From Puniceibacterium confluentis (GTDB lineage Bacteria; Pseudomonadota; Alphaproteobacteria; Rhodobacterales; Rhodobacteraceae): DNA of 64,000 bases. Positions 46,624-54,385 of this stretch are shown here, piece after piece; within the stretch, counting starts at the first letter, position 1; each line of letters opens with the position of its first letter. Below the pieces are notes generated by a model. It was not told where the DNA came from and made no database searches. It was given only the letters and a program-made list of their open reading frames with translations. The position numbers were made by a program, and so were the translations under genes. The stretch covers positions 1-64,000 of the forward strand of contig NZ_VOJI01000014.1 in NCBI RefSeq assembly GCF_007923445.1, given 5' to 3'.

Positions 46624-48042
46624 TCAGTCCATCACATAGCCATAAGAGCCGTTGAAATCCTGCTTGGCAACCTCGCCGGCGCCACCGCGCGTGGGTTTGC
46701 GGCTGTCGCTTGCCACGCGGCCAAACAGGAAGAGATCTTTTTCCGTGGGTGGCCGCACACGGTCCGTGGGCAGGGCCAGGGCCTCGCCGCGGGTCGGGGT
46801 CACCAGGTGTGGCGTCACGATCACCACCAGTTCGGACTGCTCGCGCTCATATTCGGCGCTGCGGAACAGGGCGCCCAGTACCGGGATGTCGCCCAGCCAT
46901 GGCACCTGTGCATTCAGGTCGCGGAAGTCGTCCTGCAGAAGTCCGGCGATGGCAAAGCTTTCGCCATCGCGCAGTTCGACGGTGGTCGAGGTCTCGCGCC
47001 GCTTGAAGCCGTCGACCCGGATATTCTCGAGGTCGATGCCGTTGCCGGTGTCGATGGATGAGACCGCAGCCTTGAGTTCAAGGTTGATCAGGTCACCGTC
47101 GACAACCCGCGGGATGAAGTTCAGCTCGACACCGAACGGTTTGAATTCGATGGTGATCTGCCCACCTTCCTGCGCCACGGGCACAGGGTATTCGCCGCCG
47201 GCGAGAAACTTGGCTTCCTGGCCGGAAAGGGCGGTCAGATTGGGCTCGGCCAACGTGCGGACGACACCCTTGTTTTCGAGCGCTTCCAGAAGGATGCCCA
47301 CTTCAACCCCGCCGGCGTCAAAGCCGAACAGGGCCGCACCTAGCGTTCCGGCCTTGGTCGTCACGCCGCCAGACAGCGAGTTGTCGCCATCAAGGAAGGT
47401 ACCGGATTTGGATTTCAGCCCGAGATTGCCGCCGTTCAGATCCCCGGCCACGCTGAGCGATGTGCGCAGCGTCTTGGCGACGGTCCGCTGCATCTCGGCA
47501 AAGCGCACCTTGAGCATGACCTGCTGCACGCCGCCAACACCCATCAGGTTCGACACCCGTTCCGGGGCATAGCGTTCTGCGAGATCCAGGGCACGTTGCA
47601 GTTTCTGCGTGCTCGACACCGTGCCCGACAGCACGATGCCGTCGTTTGCGGTGCGCACTTCGATGGTTTCGCCCGGCAGGATCTGCCGCAGGCGTTCCTT
47701 GAATTCGGTGACATCCGGTGCGACCCGGACATCGACGTTGGTGATCAGTCGCCCGGTGTCGTCAAGGATGGTGAGGGTGGTGGTGCCCGGAGCTTTGCCC
47801 AGGACATAGATGGATCGGTCTGACAGGGCCGACACGTCGGCAATTGCCGGGTTGGCCACACTGAGTTCTGCAAAGGGCGAGTCACTTTCCACGACCACGG
47901 CTCGGTTCATGGGCACGTTCAGGGTGGATTCCCTGCCGGACTGGACAACCCGCAAGGTTTCGGCCTGCGCAGTCTGCGCAATCGGAACAATGCTGAGTGT
48001 CAGCCCCAAAAGGGCTGCCGCAATAAATCGATCATATTTCAT
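46624..48042 (-). CDS. cpaC: Secretin CpaC/RcpA
   Basis: 472 residues from ATG 48042 (AAGGGCAGG upstream; an ATG 31 codons upstream has no site). The signal peptide ends QTAQA. N0/BON-type domain with the pilus motif NVPMNRAVVVESDSPFAELSVANP near 40, then the secretin domain with GGEYPVPV near 310 and RRETSTTVELRDGESFAIAGLLQ near 380. Forms the outer-membrane channel. A hairpin terminator lies between it and cpaB. Confidence 0.9.
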   Translation of the reverse strand: MKYDRFIAAALLGLTLSIVPIAQTAQAETLRVVQSGRESTLNVPMNRAVVVESDSPFAELSVANPAIADVSALSDRSIYVLGKAPGTTTLTILDDTGRLITNVDVRVAPDVTEFKERLRQILPGETIEVRTANDGIVLSGTVSSTQKLQRALDLAERYAPERVSNLMGVGGVQQVMLKVRFAEMQRTVAKTLRTSLSVAGDLNGGNLGLKSKSGTFLDGDNSLSGGVTTKAGTLGAALFGFDAGGVEVGILLEALENKGVVRTLAEPNLTALSGQEAKFLAGGEYPVPVAQEGGQITIEFKPFGVELNFIPRVVDGDLINLELKAAVSSIDTGNGIDLENIRVDGFKRRETSTTVELRDGESFAIAGLLQDDFRDLNAQVPWLGDIPVLGALFRSAEYEREQSELVVIVTPHLVTPTRGEALALPTDRVRPPTEKDLFLFGRVASDSRKPTRGGAGEVAKQDFNGSYGYVMD

Positions 48043-48198
48043 GTGACCTGCCCTTTCGATCACGCCTCTGTCGCGGATCTTGTTGCCCGCATTTTCCAAA
48101 CTCTGCGTCACTTTGGGTTTTTTTGCAAGAATCAAAGGGTTCCCGGACGGGACTTCTGTGGATAAACCGCAACAATCGAATTTTCACCCAGCCGCAAA

Positions 48199-48223
48199 AT
48201 AGGGTGCCGACCCGGCACCCTAT
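48199..48223 (-). terminator. Strong hairpin with T-run between cpaB and cpaC
   Basis: ATAGGGTGCC and GGCACCCTAT are perfect reverse complements with a 5-nt loop. Read on the minus strand, the stem is followed by TTTT. It sits 23 bp past the cpaB stop and about 160 bp before the secretin start. This is a good intrinsic terminator or attenuator inside the tad cluster, implying that cpaC onward either has its own promoter or depends on read-through. Confidence 0.75.
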
Positions 48224-48245
48224 GTCACAAGACACTGATAAGATG

Positions 48246-49103
48246 TCAGTTTGTGCAGGGAATCGGGATTTCGACAACCTCGGCACCGCGGCGTGTCCGA
48301 ATGGTACAAACCTGTGCCACTTCTGCCTCTGCCTTCATTTCCGTGGGTGTTATGCCCAGAAGCGAACGCTGGTCAACCTCGTCAGCCTGCGCCACGGTGT
48401 CGTCTGTTGCCCCCATCAGGGACAGTGACAGGCGGCCTGTCGACTGGGCCTGGGCAAGGCCGGCAACCTGCTGAGGGCTGGCCGCAACGGTGACGGTGCG
48501 GGCAATCGTCGCGTCCGAGCCGTTGGCGTTGGCCTGCTGGTCGATGGCGATGAGCTGCACGCCGGTTTCGATCAGCTTGGTCACGTCACCCTGTGGCAGG
48601 TTCATATCCCGACCGGGCGCACGGCCGGTCCAGTACACGTCAACCCGGTCGCCCGGACGCAGAAACCCCGACACGCCGCTGGCCACGTCAACCTTGATCG
48701 CAAAGGCGCGCTGCCCGCGTTCAAGCCGCGAGGTAAGACCGGCGTCGCCGCCCGGCTCGCTGACCTTCACCGCCATGATGGCCTCGTTCTTTTCGATCTG
48801 ACGCACCGCGACGCGGGGTTTTTCACCCTCGACCATCAGCGGGGTCTCTTCATCAAAGTAGGTCTCGGGAAGCGATTCTTTCGGCCAGGGGGCCAGGCGG
48901 ACATCTTCCGGGGCAAGCGTTTCGCCATAGGCGACGGCCCGTGTGGCAATGTAGATCTTGGCTGTCGGAACCGCATCGTCAGACTTGGCGCGTTCCTGTT
49001 CCAGCGCGTTCTGATAGGCGCCGATGTAATTCTGAGCCATATAGACGGCAAAACCTGCAAGCCCCAGGCCGGCCATCAGCACAAGTCCAAATACGAGTCT
49101 CAT
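48246..49103 (-). CDS. cpaB: Pilus assembly protein CpaB/RcpC
   Basis: 285 residues from ATG 49103 (AAAGGA 8 bp upstream). One N-terminal membrane helix (RLVFGLVLMAGLGLAGFAVYMA), then a SAF/AFP-III-like domain with IATRAVAYGETLAPEDVRLAPWP near 60 and FLRPGDRVDVYWTG near 145. It is thought to assist secretin assembly. First non-pilin gene downstream of the flp genes. Confidence 0.9.
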   Translation of the reverse strand: MRLVFGLVLMAGLGLAGFAVYMAQNYIGAYQNALEQERAKSDDAVPTAKIYIATRAVAYGETLAPEDVRLAPWPKESLPETYFDEETPLMVEGEKPRVAVRQIEKNEAIMAVKVSEPGGDAGLTSRLERGQRAFAIKVDVASGVSGFLRPGDRVDVYWTGRAPGRDMNLPQGDVTKLIETGVQLIAIDQQANANGSDATIARTVTVAASPQQVAGLAQAQSTGRLSLSLMGATDDTVAQADEVDQRSLLGITPTEMKAEAEVAQVCTIRTRRGAEVVEIPIPCTN

Positions 49104-49306
49104 GTCGTTATCCTTTACGTCTCTGGGATTGCGGCACCGGAACCACAGGCGGGGTCGGGACCATTTCCATTGCAAGCCAGAATAAAGACGGTTTGTGTCC
49201 AAATCGGGTCATTGACCGGGTTCTTGTTGGGCAATGTGCGGGATTTGGAAACAGGCGCGGTGATCATCGCCCACGGCCCGAGGAACGCCGGTGAGGGGCA
49301 AAGGAA

Positions 49307-49337
49307 AAAGGCCAGGCCCTTTTTGGGCACGGCCTTT
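49307..49337 (-). terminator. Terminator/attenuator after the third pilin gene
   Basis: On the minus strand AAAGGCC-gt-GCCC-aaaaa-GGGC-ct-GGCCTTT, followed by TTCC. The 7-bp outer stem is perfect and ends in Ts. It lies 33 bp past the pilin stop and 200 bp before cpaB, well placed to make pilin transcripts far more abundant than the machinery transcript. Confidence 0.72.
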
Positions 49338-49369
49338 GGCAGAAATATATTGTCCGAACACGTTTTGCG

Positions 49370-49552
49370 TCAGAAATCGTTCTGGAGTGCCACTGCACCT
49401 CCTGCCGCTTCCATCAACGCGAAAGAAGCGTCTTCCACCGTGAAGAAAGCCACGGCAGACATGCCGACCACTGCGGCGGTGATAACGACCCAGTCCACGC
49501 TGACCGCGCCCTGTTCGTCGTAACAGAAGTTTTTCAACAATGAGAGCATCAT
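49370..49552 (-). CDS. flp: Flp-type pilin, divergent third copy
   Basis: 60 residues. Leader MMLSLLKNFCYDEQG then mature AVSVDWVVITAAVVG..., with Asp at mature +5 in the place of the usual Glu. The C-terminus EAAGGAVALQNDF matches that of the other two copies (ITAAGGAVALENDF), while the central part (MSAVAFFTVEDASFALM) differs. Contains one Cys in the leader. Could be a minor pilin or pseudopilin. AAAGGG precedes the start. Confidence 0.8.
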   Translation of the reverse strand: MMLSLLKNFCYDEQGAVSVDWVVITAAVVGMSAVAFFTVEDASFALMEAAGGAVALQNDF

Positions 49553-49584
49553 TAACCCTTTCTGCTCTTTGAGGTGGGCTAATC

Positions 49585-49625
49585 TCCCAAGCCGGACTAC
49601 GCGGGGGCGCAAAGTCGGCTTGGGA
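49585..49625 (-). other. 10-bp stem hairpin between the second and third pilin genes
   Basis: TCCCAAGCCG (49585-49594) and CGGCTTGGGA (49616-49625) are perfect complements around a 21-nt loop. It starts 22 bp past the second pilin stop. No T-run follows, so mRNA protection or processing is more likely than termination. Confidence 0.55.
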
Positions 49626-49646
49626 AAAATGCTGGATGAAAACGTC

Positions 49647-49826
49647 TTAGAAGTCGTTTTCGAGAGCCACGGCACCGCCGGCAGCGGTGATCAGGCCGGT
49701 CGCGTTTGTCTCGATGGTGGTGTAGGCGGCGATGGCCAGGCCAACAACGGCGGCGGTCAGGACGACCCAGTCGACCGTTACTGCGCCGTCTTCGTCATTG
49801 CGAAAGGATTTGATGAAGTTGATCAT
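49647..49826 (-). CDS. flp: Flp-type pilin, second copy
   Basis: 59 residues: leader MINFIKSFRNDEDG, mature AVTVDWVVLTAAVVGLA..., ending ITAAGGAVALENDF. It differs from the first copy only at residue 7 (S for N) and residue 44 (G for A). Mature +5 residue is Asp. Structural subunit of the Tad pilus, processed by CpaA. Confidence 0.87.
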   Translation of the reverse strand: MINFIKSFRNDEDGAVTVDWVVLTAAVVGLAIAAYTTIETNATGLITAAGGAVALENDF

Positions 49827-49864
49827 GTGAAAGCTCCGGTATGCCCTTCCGGGCGAGGGGGGGG

Positions 49865-49898
49865 GACCGATGCGGCAGGTCAGGCCCACGCATCGGTC
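49865..49898 (-). other. 10-bp stem hairpin between the first and second pilin genes
   Basis: GACCGATGCG (49865-49874) and CGCATCGGTC (49889-49898) are perfect complements around a 14-nt loop, 33 bp past the first pilin stop. No T-run. Same relative position as the hairpin after the second copy, but a different sequence. Confidence 0.55.
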
Positions 49899-49930
49899 AT
49901 CAGGCTTTTGCGGAAATCCGCGACGGCTTC

Positions 49931-50110
49931 TTAGAAGTCGTTTTCGAGAGCCACGGCACCACCGGCAGCGGTGATCAGCGCGGTCGCGTTTGTCTCGATG
50001 GTGGTGTAGGCGGCGATGGCCAGGCCAACAACGGCGGCGGTCAGAACGACCCAGTCGACTGTTACTGCGCCGTCTTCGTCGTTGCGGAAGTTTTTGATGA
50101 AGTTGATCAT
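49931..50110 (-). CDS. flp: Flp-type pilin, first copy
   Basis: 59 residues: leader MINFIKNFRNDEDG, mature AVTVDWVVLTAAVVG..., identical to the second copy except at two positions. It is the promoter-proximal gene of the locus, with an AT-rich upstream region. The G/A cleavage site and a hydrophobic helix of about 20 residues place it among type IVb pilins; Asp replaces the +5 Glu. Confidence 0.87.
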   Translation of the reverse strand: MINFIKNFRNDEDGAVTVDWVVLTAAVVGLAIAAYTTIETNATALITAAGGAVALENDF

Positions 50111-50463
50111 TGGGGTCTCTCCGTGGGTTTGCTTTGCTCTCGTTCGACCGATCCGGGGTCTGTGCGGGTGTCTCTCTCACAGCCCGCTTCCGTCTCGGTA
50201 TGTGCTGATATAGCCGTCTGATTGGGGCAGCATTTTGACTTGAATGGAGCGTTGTTGCGGTTTAACCAAGATCGGTCCGAAAATTACCTAAATTATTGAA
50301 TGTTAACGATTTAAAATTTTTCGAGGCATTCATCTTTCGGAATTTGTGGCGATTGTGGCGCTTGTTGTGGCCACATTCGTTCCGAATTCGCACCAATATT
50401 GGTGTTTTTGCGGGTTCTGTGCGACAGTTGCGAAAAACAAACCAGAGGCAGACAGAGCAACCG
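50111..50463. promoter_or_regulatory. 353-bp divergent regulatory region between pilin and transglycosylase genes
   Basis: No gene seen. 50260-50330 is strongly AT-rich and is the likely pilin promoter. It contains TTAACC at 50262-50267 and TTAACG at 50303-50308, both similar to CtrA half-sites, but the pair does not have canonical CtrA spacing. Further right are three TTGTGGC copies (50344, 50353, 50365) enclosed by TCGGAA (50337-50342) and TTCCGA (50380-50385), and the 14-bp palindrome CACCAATATTGGTG (50391-50404). Confidence 0.5.
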
Positions 50464-51297
50464 ATGCAGATTCCGCGTCTTTGCGCGGCCCTTGTGGTCG
50501 TGACCCTCGCCGTACCGCTGTACGCCGAGACCCCGCCGCCCTTTGTGGATTTTTCGGCAAAGTTCGTGAAACCCCCGAAGGCGGGCACGAAACGGCGCAT
50601 CACGGTTCAGATCGCACCACAGCCCGCACGCCCCAAGCCCGTGGCGGTGGCCGCTGCTGCCGCTGCCGTTGCGCCACTGGCACCGGCGGGGCGCAGTACC
50701 GGCACCGGCCGCTATGGCTGGTTCTGGGACAGTGTGTCACCGGCCCTGGCGGCCAGCGGGCCGGGGCGGCTCGAACCGGCACTTATCCGGCTGGGCAATC
50801 CGCCCGCAGGCGCTGGGGTTGCAGCCCCGCGTCTGCAGGACCTTGCTAACATCGCCCGTGCGCACGGGCGCGACATCCTGCTGTCTACCGTGGGCACCAA
50901 GGTGTCCCCGGCGCTGGTGCTGGCGGTTATGGCCGTTGAATCCGGTGGCCGCGTTGATGCAGTCAGTTCGGCCGGAGCGCAGGGTCTGATGCAGCTGATG
51001 CCCGCAACGGCCAGCCGGTTCGGGGTTTCGGACAGCCTCAACGCGACGCAGAACATCAAGGGCGGCGTTGCCTTCCTGGAGTTGCTGATGAACAAGTTCG
51101 ACGGCGATCCCATTCTGGTGCTCGCCGGGTACAACGCCGGCGAAAACTCGATCGGTCAGAACAACGGCGTGCCGCCCTATGCCGAAACCCGCGACTATGT
51201 CCCCAAGGTGTTGTCGGCGTTCCAGGCCGCCAAGGGTCTGTGCCAGACACAGCCGCAACTGATTTCGGACGGCTGCGTCTTTGTGGCGTCACGCTAG
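50464..51297 (+). CDS. Lytic transglycosylase (SLT domain)
   Basis: 277 residues from ATG 50464; a signal peptide (MQIPRLCAALVVVTLAVPLYA) supports this start over the upstream in-frame ATG at 50296. After a low-complexity Ala/Pro linker, the SLT domain spans about 130-260 with catalytic Glu in MAVESGGRVDAVSSAGAQGL, LMQLMPATASRFGV and AGYNAGENSI. It opens peptidoglycan; being divergent from the pilus locus, it may make space for the Tad machine. Overlaps the convergent oxidase gene by 9 bp. Confidence 0.85.
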   Translation: MQIPRLCAALVVVTLAVPLYAETPPPFVDFSAKFVKPPKAGTKRRITVQIAPQPARPKPVAVAAAAAAVAPLAPAGRSTGTGRYGWFWDSVSPALAASGPGRLEPALIRLGNPPAGAGVAAPRLQDLANIARAHGRDILLSTVGTKVSPALVLAVMAVESGGRVDAVSSAGAQGLMQLMPATASRFGVSDSLNATQNIKGGVAFLELLMNKFDGDPILVLAGYNAGENSIGQNNGVPPYAETRDYVPKVLSAFQAAKGLCQTQPQLISDGCVFVASR

Positions 51298-52710
51298 GCG
51301 CAGCACCGCACCGGGATTCATGATGCCTGCCGGATCCAGCGCCGCCTTGATCGCCCGCATCGCGCCCAGCTTGACCGGATCGCCGTAACGTTCCAGGTCA
51401 CCGACCTTGAGCCGGCCGATACCGTGTTCGGCGCTGACCGAGCCTCCCATTTCGTGGCAGAGATCGTGCAGCGCACGTTTGATCGCATCGCGCTGGGGGT
51501 CGTGATCCGCCCGGCTGCGCCCGGCCACCGGAAAGATGTTGTAATGCAGGTTGCCATCGCCGAGATGGCCAAAGCAGTTGATCCGGAAGGCGCCGAGGGC
51601 GCCGATCACCTCGTAGCCCCTGGCGATGAAGTCCGGCAGGGCGCCCAGCGGTACAGAGATATCATGGCTCGAGACCGCCCCGATCATCCGGTTGGCTTCG
51701 GGGATACGTTCGCGCACCGACCAGAACTCCTGGGCCTGTGCCTCGGACTGGGCAATGACGCCGTCGCTGACAAGGCCAGCTTCGAGCGCCTCTGCAAACA
51801 GGGTCTCCAGTGCCTCTGCCGGGTCCAGACCGCGGGCAAGACCGACATCAATCAGCACCATCCACTCGGGCTTGTCGGCAAAGGGCTGGCGCACGTCGGG
51901 CACTTTTTCGGCCAGAAACTCCAGCCCCATCCGGTTCATGATCTCGAAGGCCGAGATCGCTTCGCCCATCTGGCTGCGCGCCATGGACAGCAGTGTCAGC
52001 GCCGCTGCCGGGCTTTCCACAACCATCAACGCGGTGCCGTGGCCTGCCGGAACAGGCGAGAGTTTCAGGGCTGCCGCGGTGATGACGCCCAGTGTGCCTT
52101 CGGCCCCGACCAGAAGATGGCGCAGGTCGTAGCCCGTGTTGTCCTTGCGCAGCCGTTTCAGCCCGTTCCAGATCTGTCCGTCCGGCAGCACCGCTTCCAG
52201 CCCCAGAACCAGGTCGCGTGCGTTGCCGTAGCGCAGCACATTGACCCCGCCGGCATTGGTGCCCAGCACCCCCCCGATCCGCGCGGAGCCTTCGGCGGCC
52301 AGGGACAACGGGAACAGCCGGTCGACATTGGCGGCGGCCGCCTGAACATCGGCCAGGATCGCCCCGGCCTCGGCGATCAGGACGCTTTCCTCGGCATAGA
52401 CGCCCCGGATCGCATTCATGCGCTCAAGCGACAGGATGAGCGGCTCGACCATCTCGGCCGGGGCAATCTGCCCGCCGACAAGCCCGGTGCCACCCCCATA
52501 CGGCACGATTCCGACACCGGCGGCGGCACAGGCCCGGACAATGGTTGCGACCTCCTGTGCGGTCCGGGGCAGGGCGAGATGACGTGCCGTCCCCGTCCAG
52601 CGACCGCGCGGTTCTTCCAGATACCGCGGTTCTGTCGGGCGCAAGGTGCCGTCCGGCAGCTGCGCCGCAAGGGTCGCGACAAAGGCGTCATCAACGGGGG
52701 CGAGGGGCAT
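51289..52710 (-). CDS. FAD-linked oxidase (D-lactate/glycolate/2-hydroxyglutarate dehydrogenase type)
   Basis: 473 residues. I set the start at 52710 because AGGAG is 6 bp upstream of it and directly abuts the ATG at 52716. FAD_binding_4 domain with VPYGGGTGLVGGQIAP near 80 and GLEAVLPDGQIWNGL near 180; C-terminal domain with NCFGHLGDGNLHYNIFP near 395, SAEHGIGRLK and ending MNPGAVLRLA. It oxidises a D-2-hydroxyacid and passes electrons to the respiratory chain; the substrate is not decided. Confidence 0.83.
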   Translation of the reverse strand: MPLAPVDDAFVATLAAQLPDGTLRPTEPRYLEEPRGRWTGTARHLALPRTAQEVATIVRACAAAGVGIVPYGGGTGLVGGQIAPAEMVEPLILSLERMNAIRGVYAEESVLIAEAGAILADVQAAAANVDRLFPLSLAAEGSARIGGVLGTNAGGVNVLRYGNARDLVLGLEAVLPDGQIWNGLKRLRKDNTGYDLRHLLVGAEGTLGVITAAALKLSPVPAGHGTALMVVESPAAALTLLSMARSQMGEAISAFEIMNRMGLEFLAEKVPDVRQPFADKPEWMVLIDVGLARGLDPAEALETLFAEALEAGLVSDGVIAQSEAQAQEFWSVRERIPEANRMIGAVSSHDISVPLGALPDFIARGYEVIGALGAFRINCFGHLGDGNLHYNIFPVAGRSRADHDPQRDAIKRALHDLCHEMGGSVSAEHGIGRLKVGDLERYGDPVKLGAMRAIKAALDPAGIMNPGAVLRLA

Positions 52711-52889
52711 CGGCATCTCCTGTGGGCGAGGTTTGCCCAAGGACTTACCGCGCCTTGCACCGGAACCAAAGAGGGTAAGCCGGACATTCGGACAGGGAGC
52801 TGACCGGCATGGTGTGACTGCACCTCTTTCCGGCAATTGTCGTTCCCGGACGAGGTTTTGCGGCCTGGTCTGTCGATGGCGGGCGGCCG

Positions 52890-53717
52890 TCAGCCGGGGT
52901 CGCGCAGCCATTGCGGTTGCAAGACCACCACCGTCGGGCGCGGCGGCAAGTCACGCAGCGAGACCTCAAGACTGCTGTCCGGACGGCGGTCTATGGCAAA
53001 GACGTCCGAAACGCCGGAAAGGAAGGTCTCGAGTGTGGAGTCGGAAAACCAGTGCATGGGGATCACCACACTTGATTTGAGCCGCGCGACCACGCCCATC
53101 ATTGCCGCCAGCTCCATGGTATAGCCGCCGTCAACCGGCACCATCACCACGTCAAGCCGCCCGAGCGCGGCGAACTGCTGATCGTTGGGCACGTGATGCA
53201 GGTGGCCAAGATGGCCGATGCACAGGCCTTCGACCTCGAAGACAAAGATCGAATTGCCCTTGTCCTCGCGCCCGCCGAACTGCGACCGGATGTCGGTCGA
53301 GACGTTGCGCACCAGCATTTCGCCCAGATCCAGATGATGCTCGATGCCTTCTCCGAACGGACCCCAACCGGGCAGGGCATGGGGGATGGCGGGGTCGGGG
53401 TTTGCCGTCCAATGGGTGTCATGGGCATGATTCATCGTCACGACATCGGGGATCAGCGTGGTATTGCCGATAAAGCCGGTGAAATCGGTGACCGCATTCA
53501 GGCCGCCGGCTGTCTGGATCAGGAACGACGCATGGGCAATGTAACTGATGCGCACCGAATAGTCCGGCACCGGATCGTGAAAGCCGGCCTTCTGGACATA
53601 CTCCAGACCCGGAGCGGCATCCGCGATGGCAATGCAATGGCTGGGCCGACGCACCTGTTGTGCGTGCAGGACCGTGGCGCTGAGCGCAAGAGCGAGCGTG
53701 AGGACAGTCCGGATCAT
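52890..53717 (-). CDS. Secreted MBL-fold metallo-hydrolase
   Basis: 275 residues with a signal peptide (MIRTVLTLALALSATVLHAQ). UlaG/beta-lactamase-like fold: ISYIAHASFLIQT near 60, MNHAHDTHW near 98 in place of the standard HxHxDH, LGHLGH-like CIGHLGHLHHV near 170, and MHWF near 230. AGGAGG precedes the start. Substrate unknown. Confidence 0.75.
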   Translation of the reverse strand: MIRTVLTLALALSATVLHAQQVRRPSHCIAIADAAPGLEYVQKAGFHDPVPDYSVRISYIAHASFLIQTAGGLNAVTDFTGFIGNTTLIPDVVTMNHAHDTHWTANPDPAIPHALPGWGPFGEGIEHHLDLGEMLVRNVSTDIRSQFGGREDKGNSIFVFEVEGLCIGHLGHLHHVPNDQQFAALGRLDVVMVPVDGGYTMELAAMMGVVARLKSSVVIPMHWFSDSTLETFLSGVSDVFAIDRRPDSSLEVSLRDLPPRPTVVVLQPQWLRDPG

Positions 53718-53800
53718 CAGAGATACCTCCTGTTGCCCAAGATTAGCGTCCGCTCAAAAGTGCGCAAGGGACTCGGACGCTGCGCGGCGGTCCGCGCAGG

Positions 53801-54385
53801 CTAACCGACCTGTGTGCGCCCGCGCCGGTCAGTGCGCAGCGCGGCATAGAGCACATGGGTGCGCCAGCGGCCGTTGATCTGAAGATAGCTCTGGGCGACA
53901 CCTTCGTACTTGAAGCCGGACCGCTCGAGCAAACCGCGGGAGGCGACGTTCTCGGGCAGGCATGCGGCCTCGATCCGGCTGAGGTCCAGTCGTTCATAGG
54001 CATGGTGGACGATGGCCCCGATTGCCTCGGCCATATAACCCTGCCGGGCAAAATTCTGGCCGATCCAGTAACCCAGCGTACCGGCCTGCGCCGGGCCGCG
54101 CCGAAGATTGTCGAGGGTGATCGCGCCCAGAAGCGCATTGTCGTCCCGCCGGTAGAGGAACAGCGGAACGGCGGTGCCATTGGCAATCGAGCGGTTCGCC
54201 CAGTAGACCCGGTTGGTAAACGCCTTGCGGCTCAGGTGGTCCTCTGCCCAGCTCGGCTCCCACGGTGCAAGGAACGGTTCACTGGCGCGGCGCAGCGCGG
54301 TCCAGCCGTTGAAGTCGGCATGGTGTGGCGGGCGCAACGTCAGACGCTCGGTCTCGATCCGCAGTTTGCGCCGCACCAAAAGCAT
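53801..54385 (-). CDS. GNAT-family acetyltransferase (RimJ/RimL-like)
   Basis: 194 residues. RimJ-type features: RIETERLTLRPPHHADF near the N-terminus, LGAITLDNLRRGPAQAGTLGYWIG near 90-112, acetyl-CoA loop QGYMAEAIGAIVHHAY, and ENVASRGLLERSGFKYEG. Such enzymes acetylate protein N-termini or small amines. Its ATG shares a base with the stop of the M16 peptidase gene. Confidence 0.83.
   Translation of the reverse strand: MLLVRRKLRIETERLTLRPPHHADFNGWTALRRASEPFLAPWEPSWAEDHLSRKAFTNRVYWANRSIANGTAVPLFLYRRDDNALLGAITLDNLRRGPAQAGTLGYWIGQNFARQGYMAEAIGAIVHHAYERLDLSRIEAACLPENVASRGLLERSGFKYEGVAQSYLQINGRWRTHVLYAALRTDRRGRTQVG

Noticed and set aside
49647-50180. A single 177-residue protein ending in the second pilin
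   Set aside because: The frame runs out-of-frame through the first pilin gene; the real product is the 59-residue pilin starting at 49826, and the first pilin is a separate gene in another frame.
50262-50308. CtrA binding site in the pilin promoter
   Set aside because: TTAACC and TTAACG half-sites are present, but the canonical TTAA-N7-TTAA spacing is not, so I list it only as a weak hint.
50296-50463. 56-residue N-terminal extension of the lytic transglycosylase
   Set aside because: The extension has no ribosome binding site and would bury the clear signal peptide that begins at 50464; its DNA carries the repeat array of the promoter.
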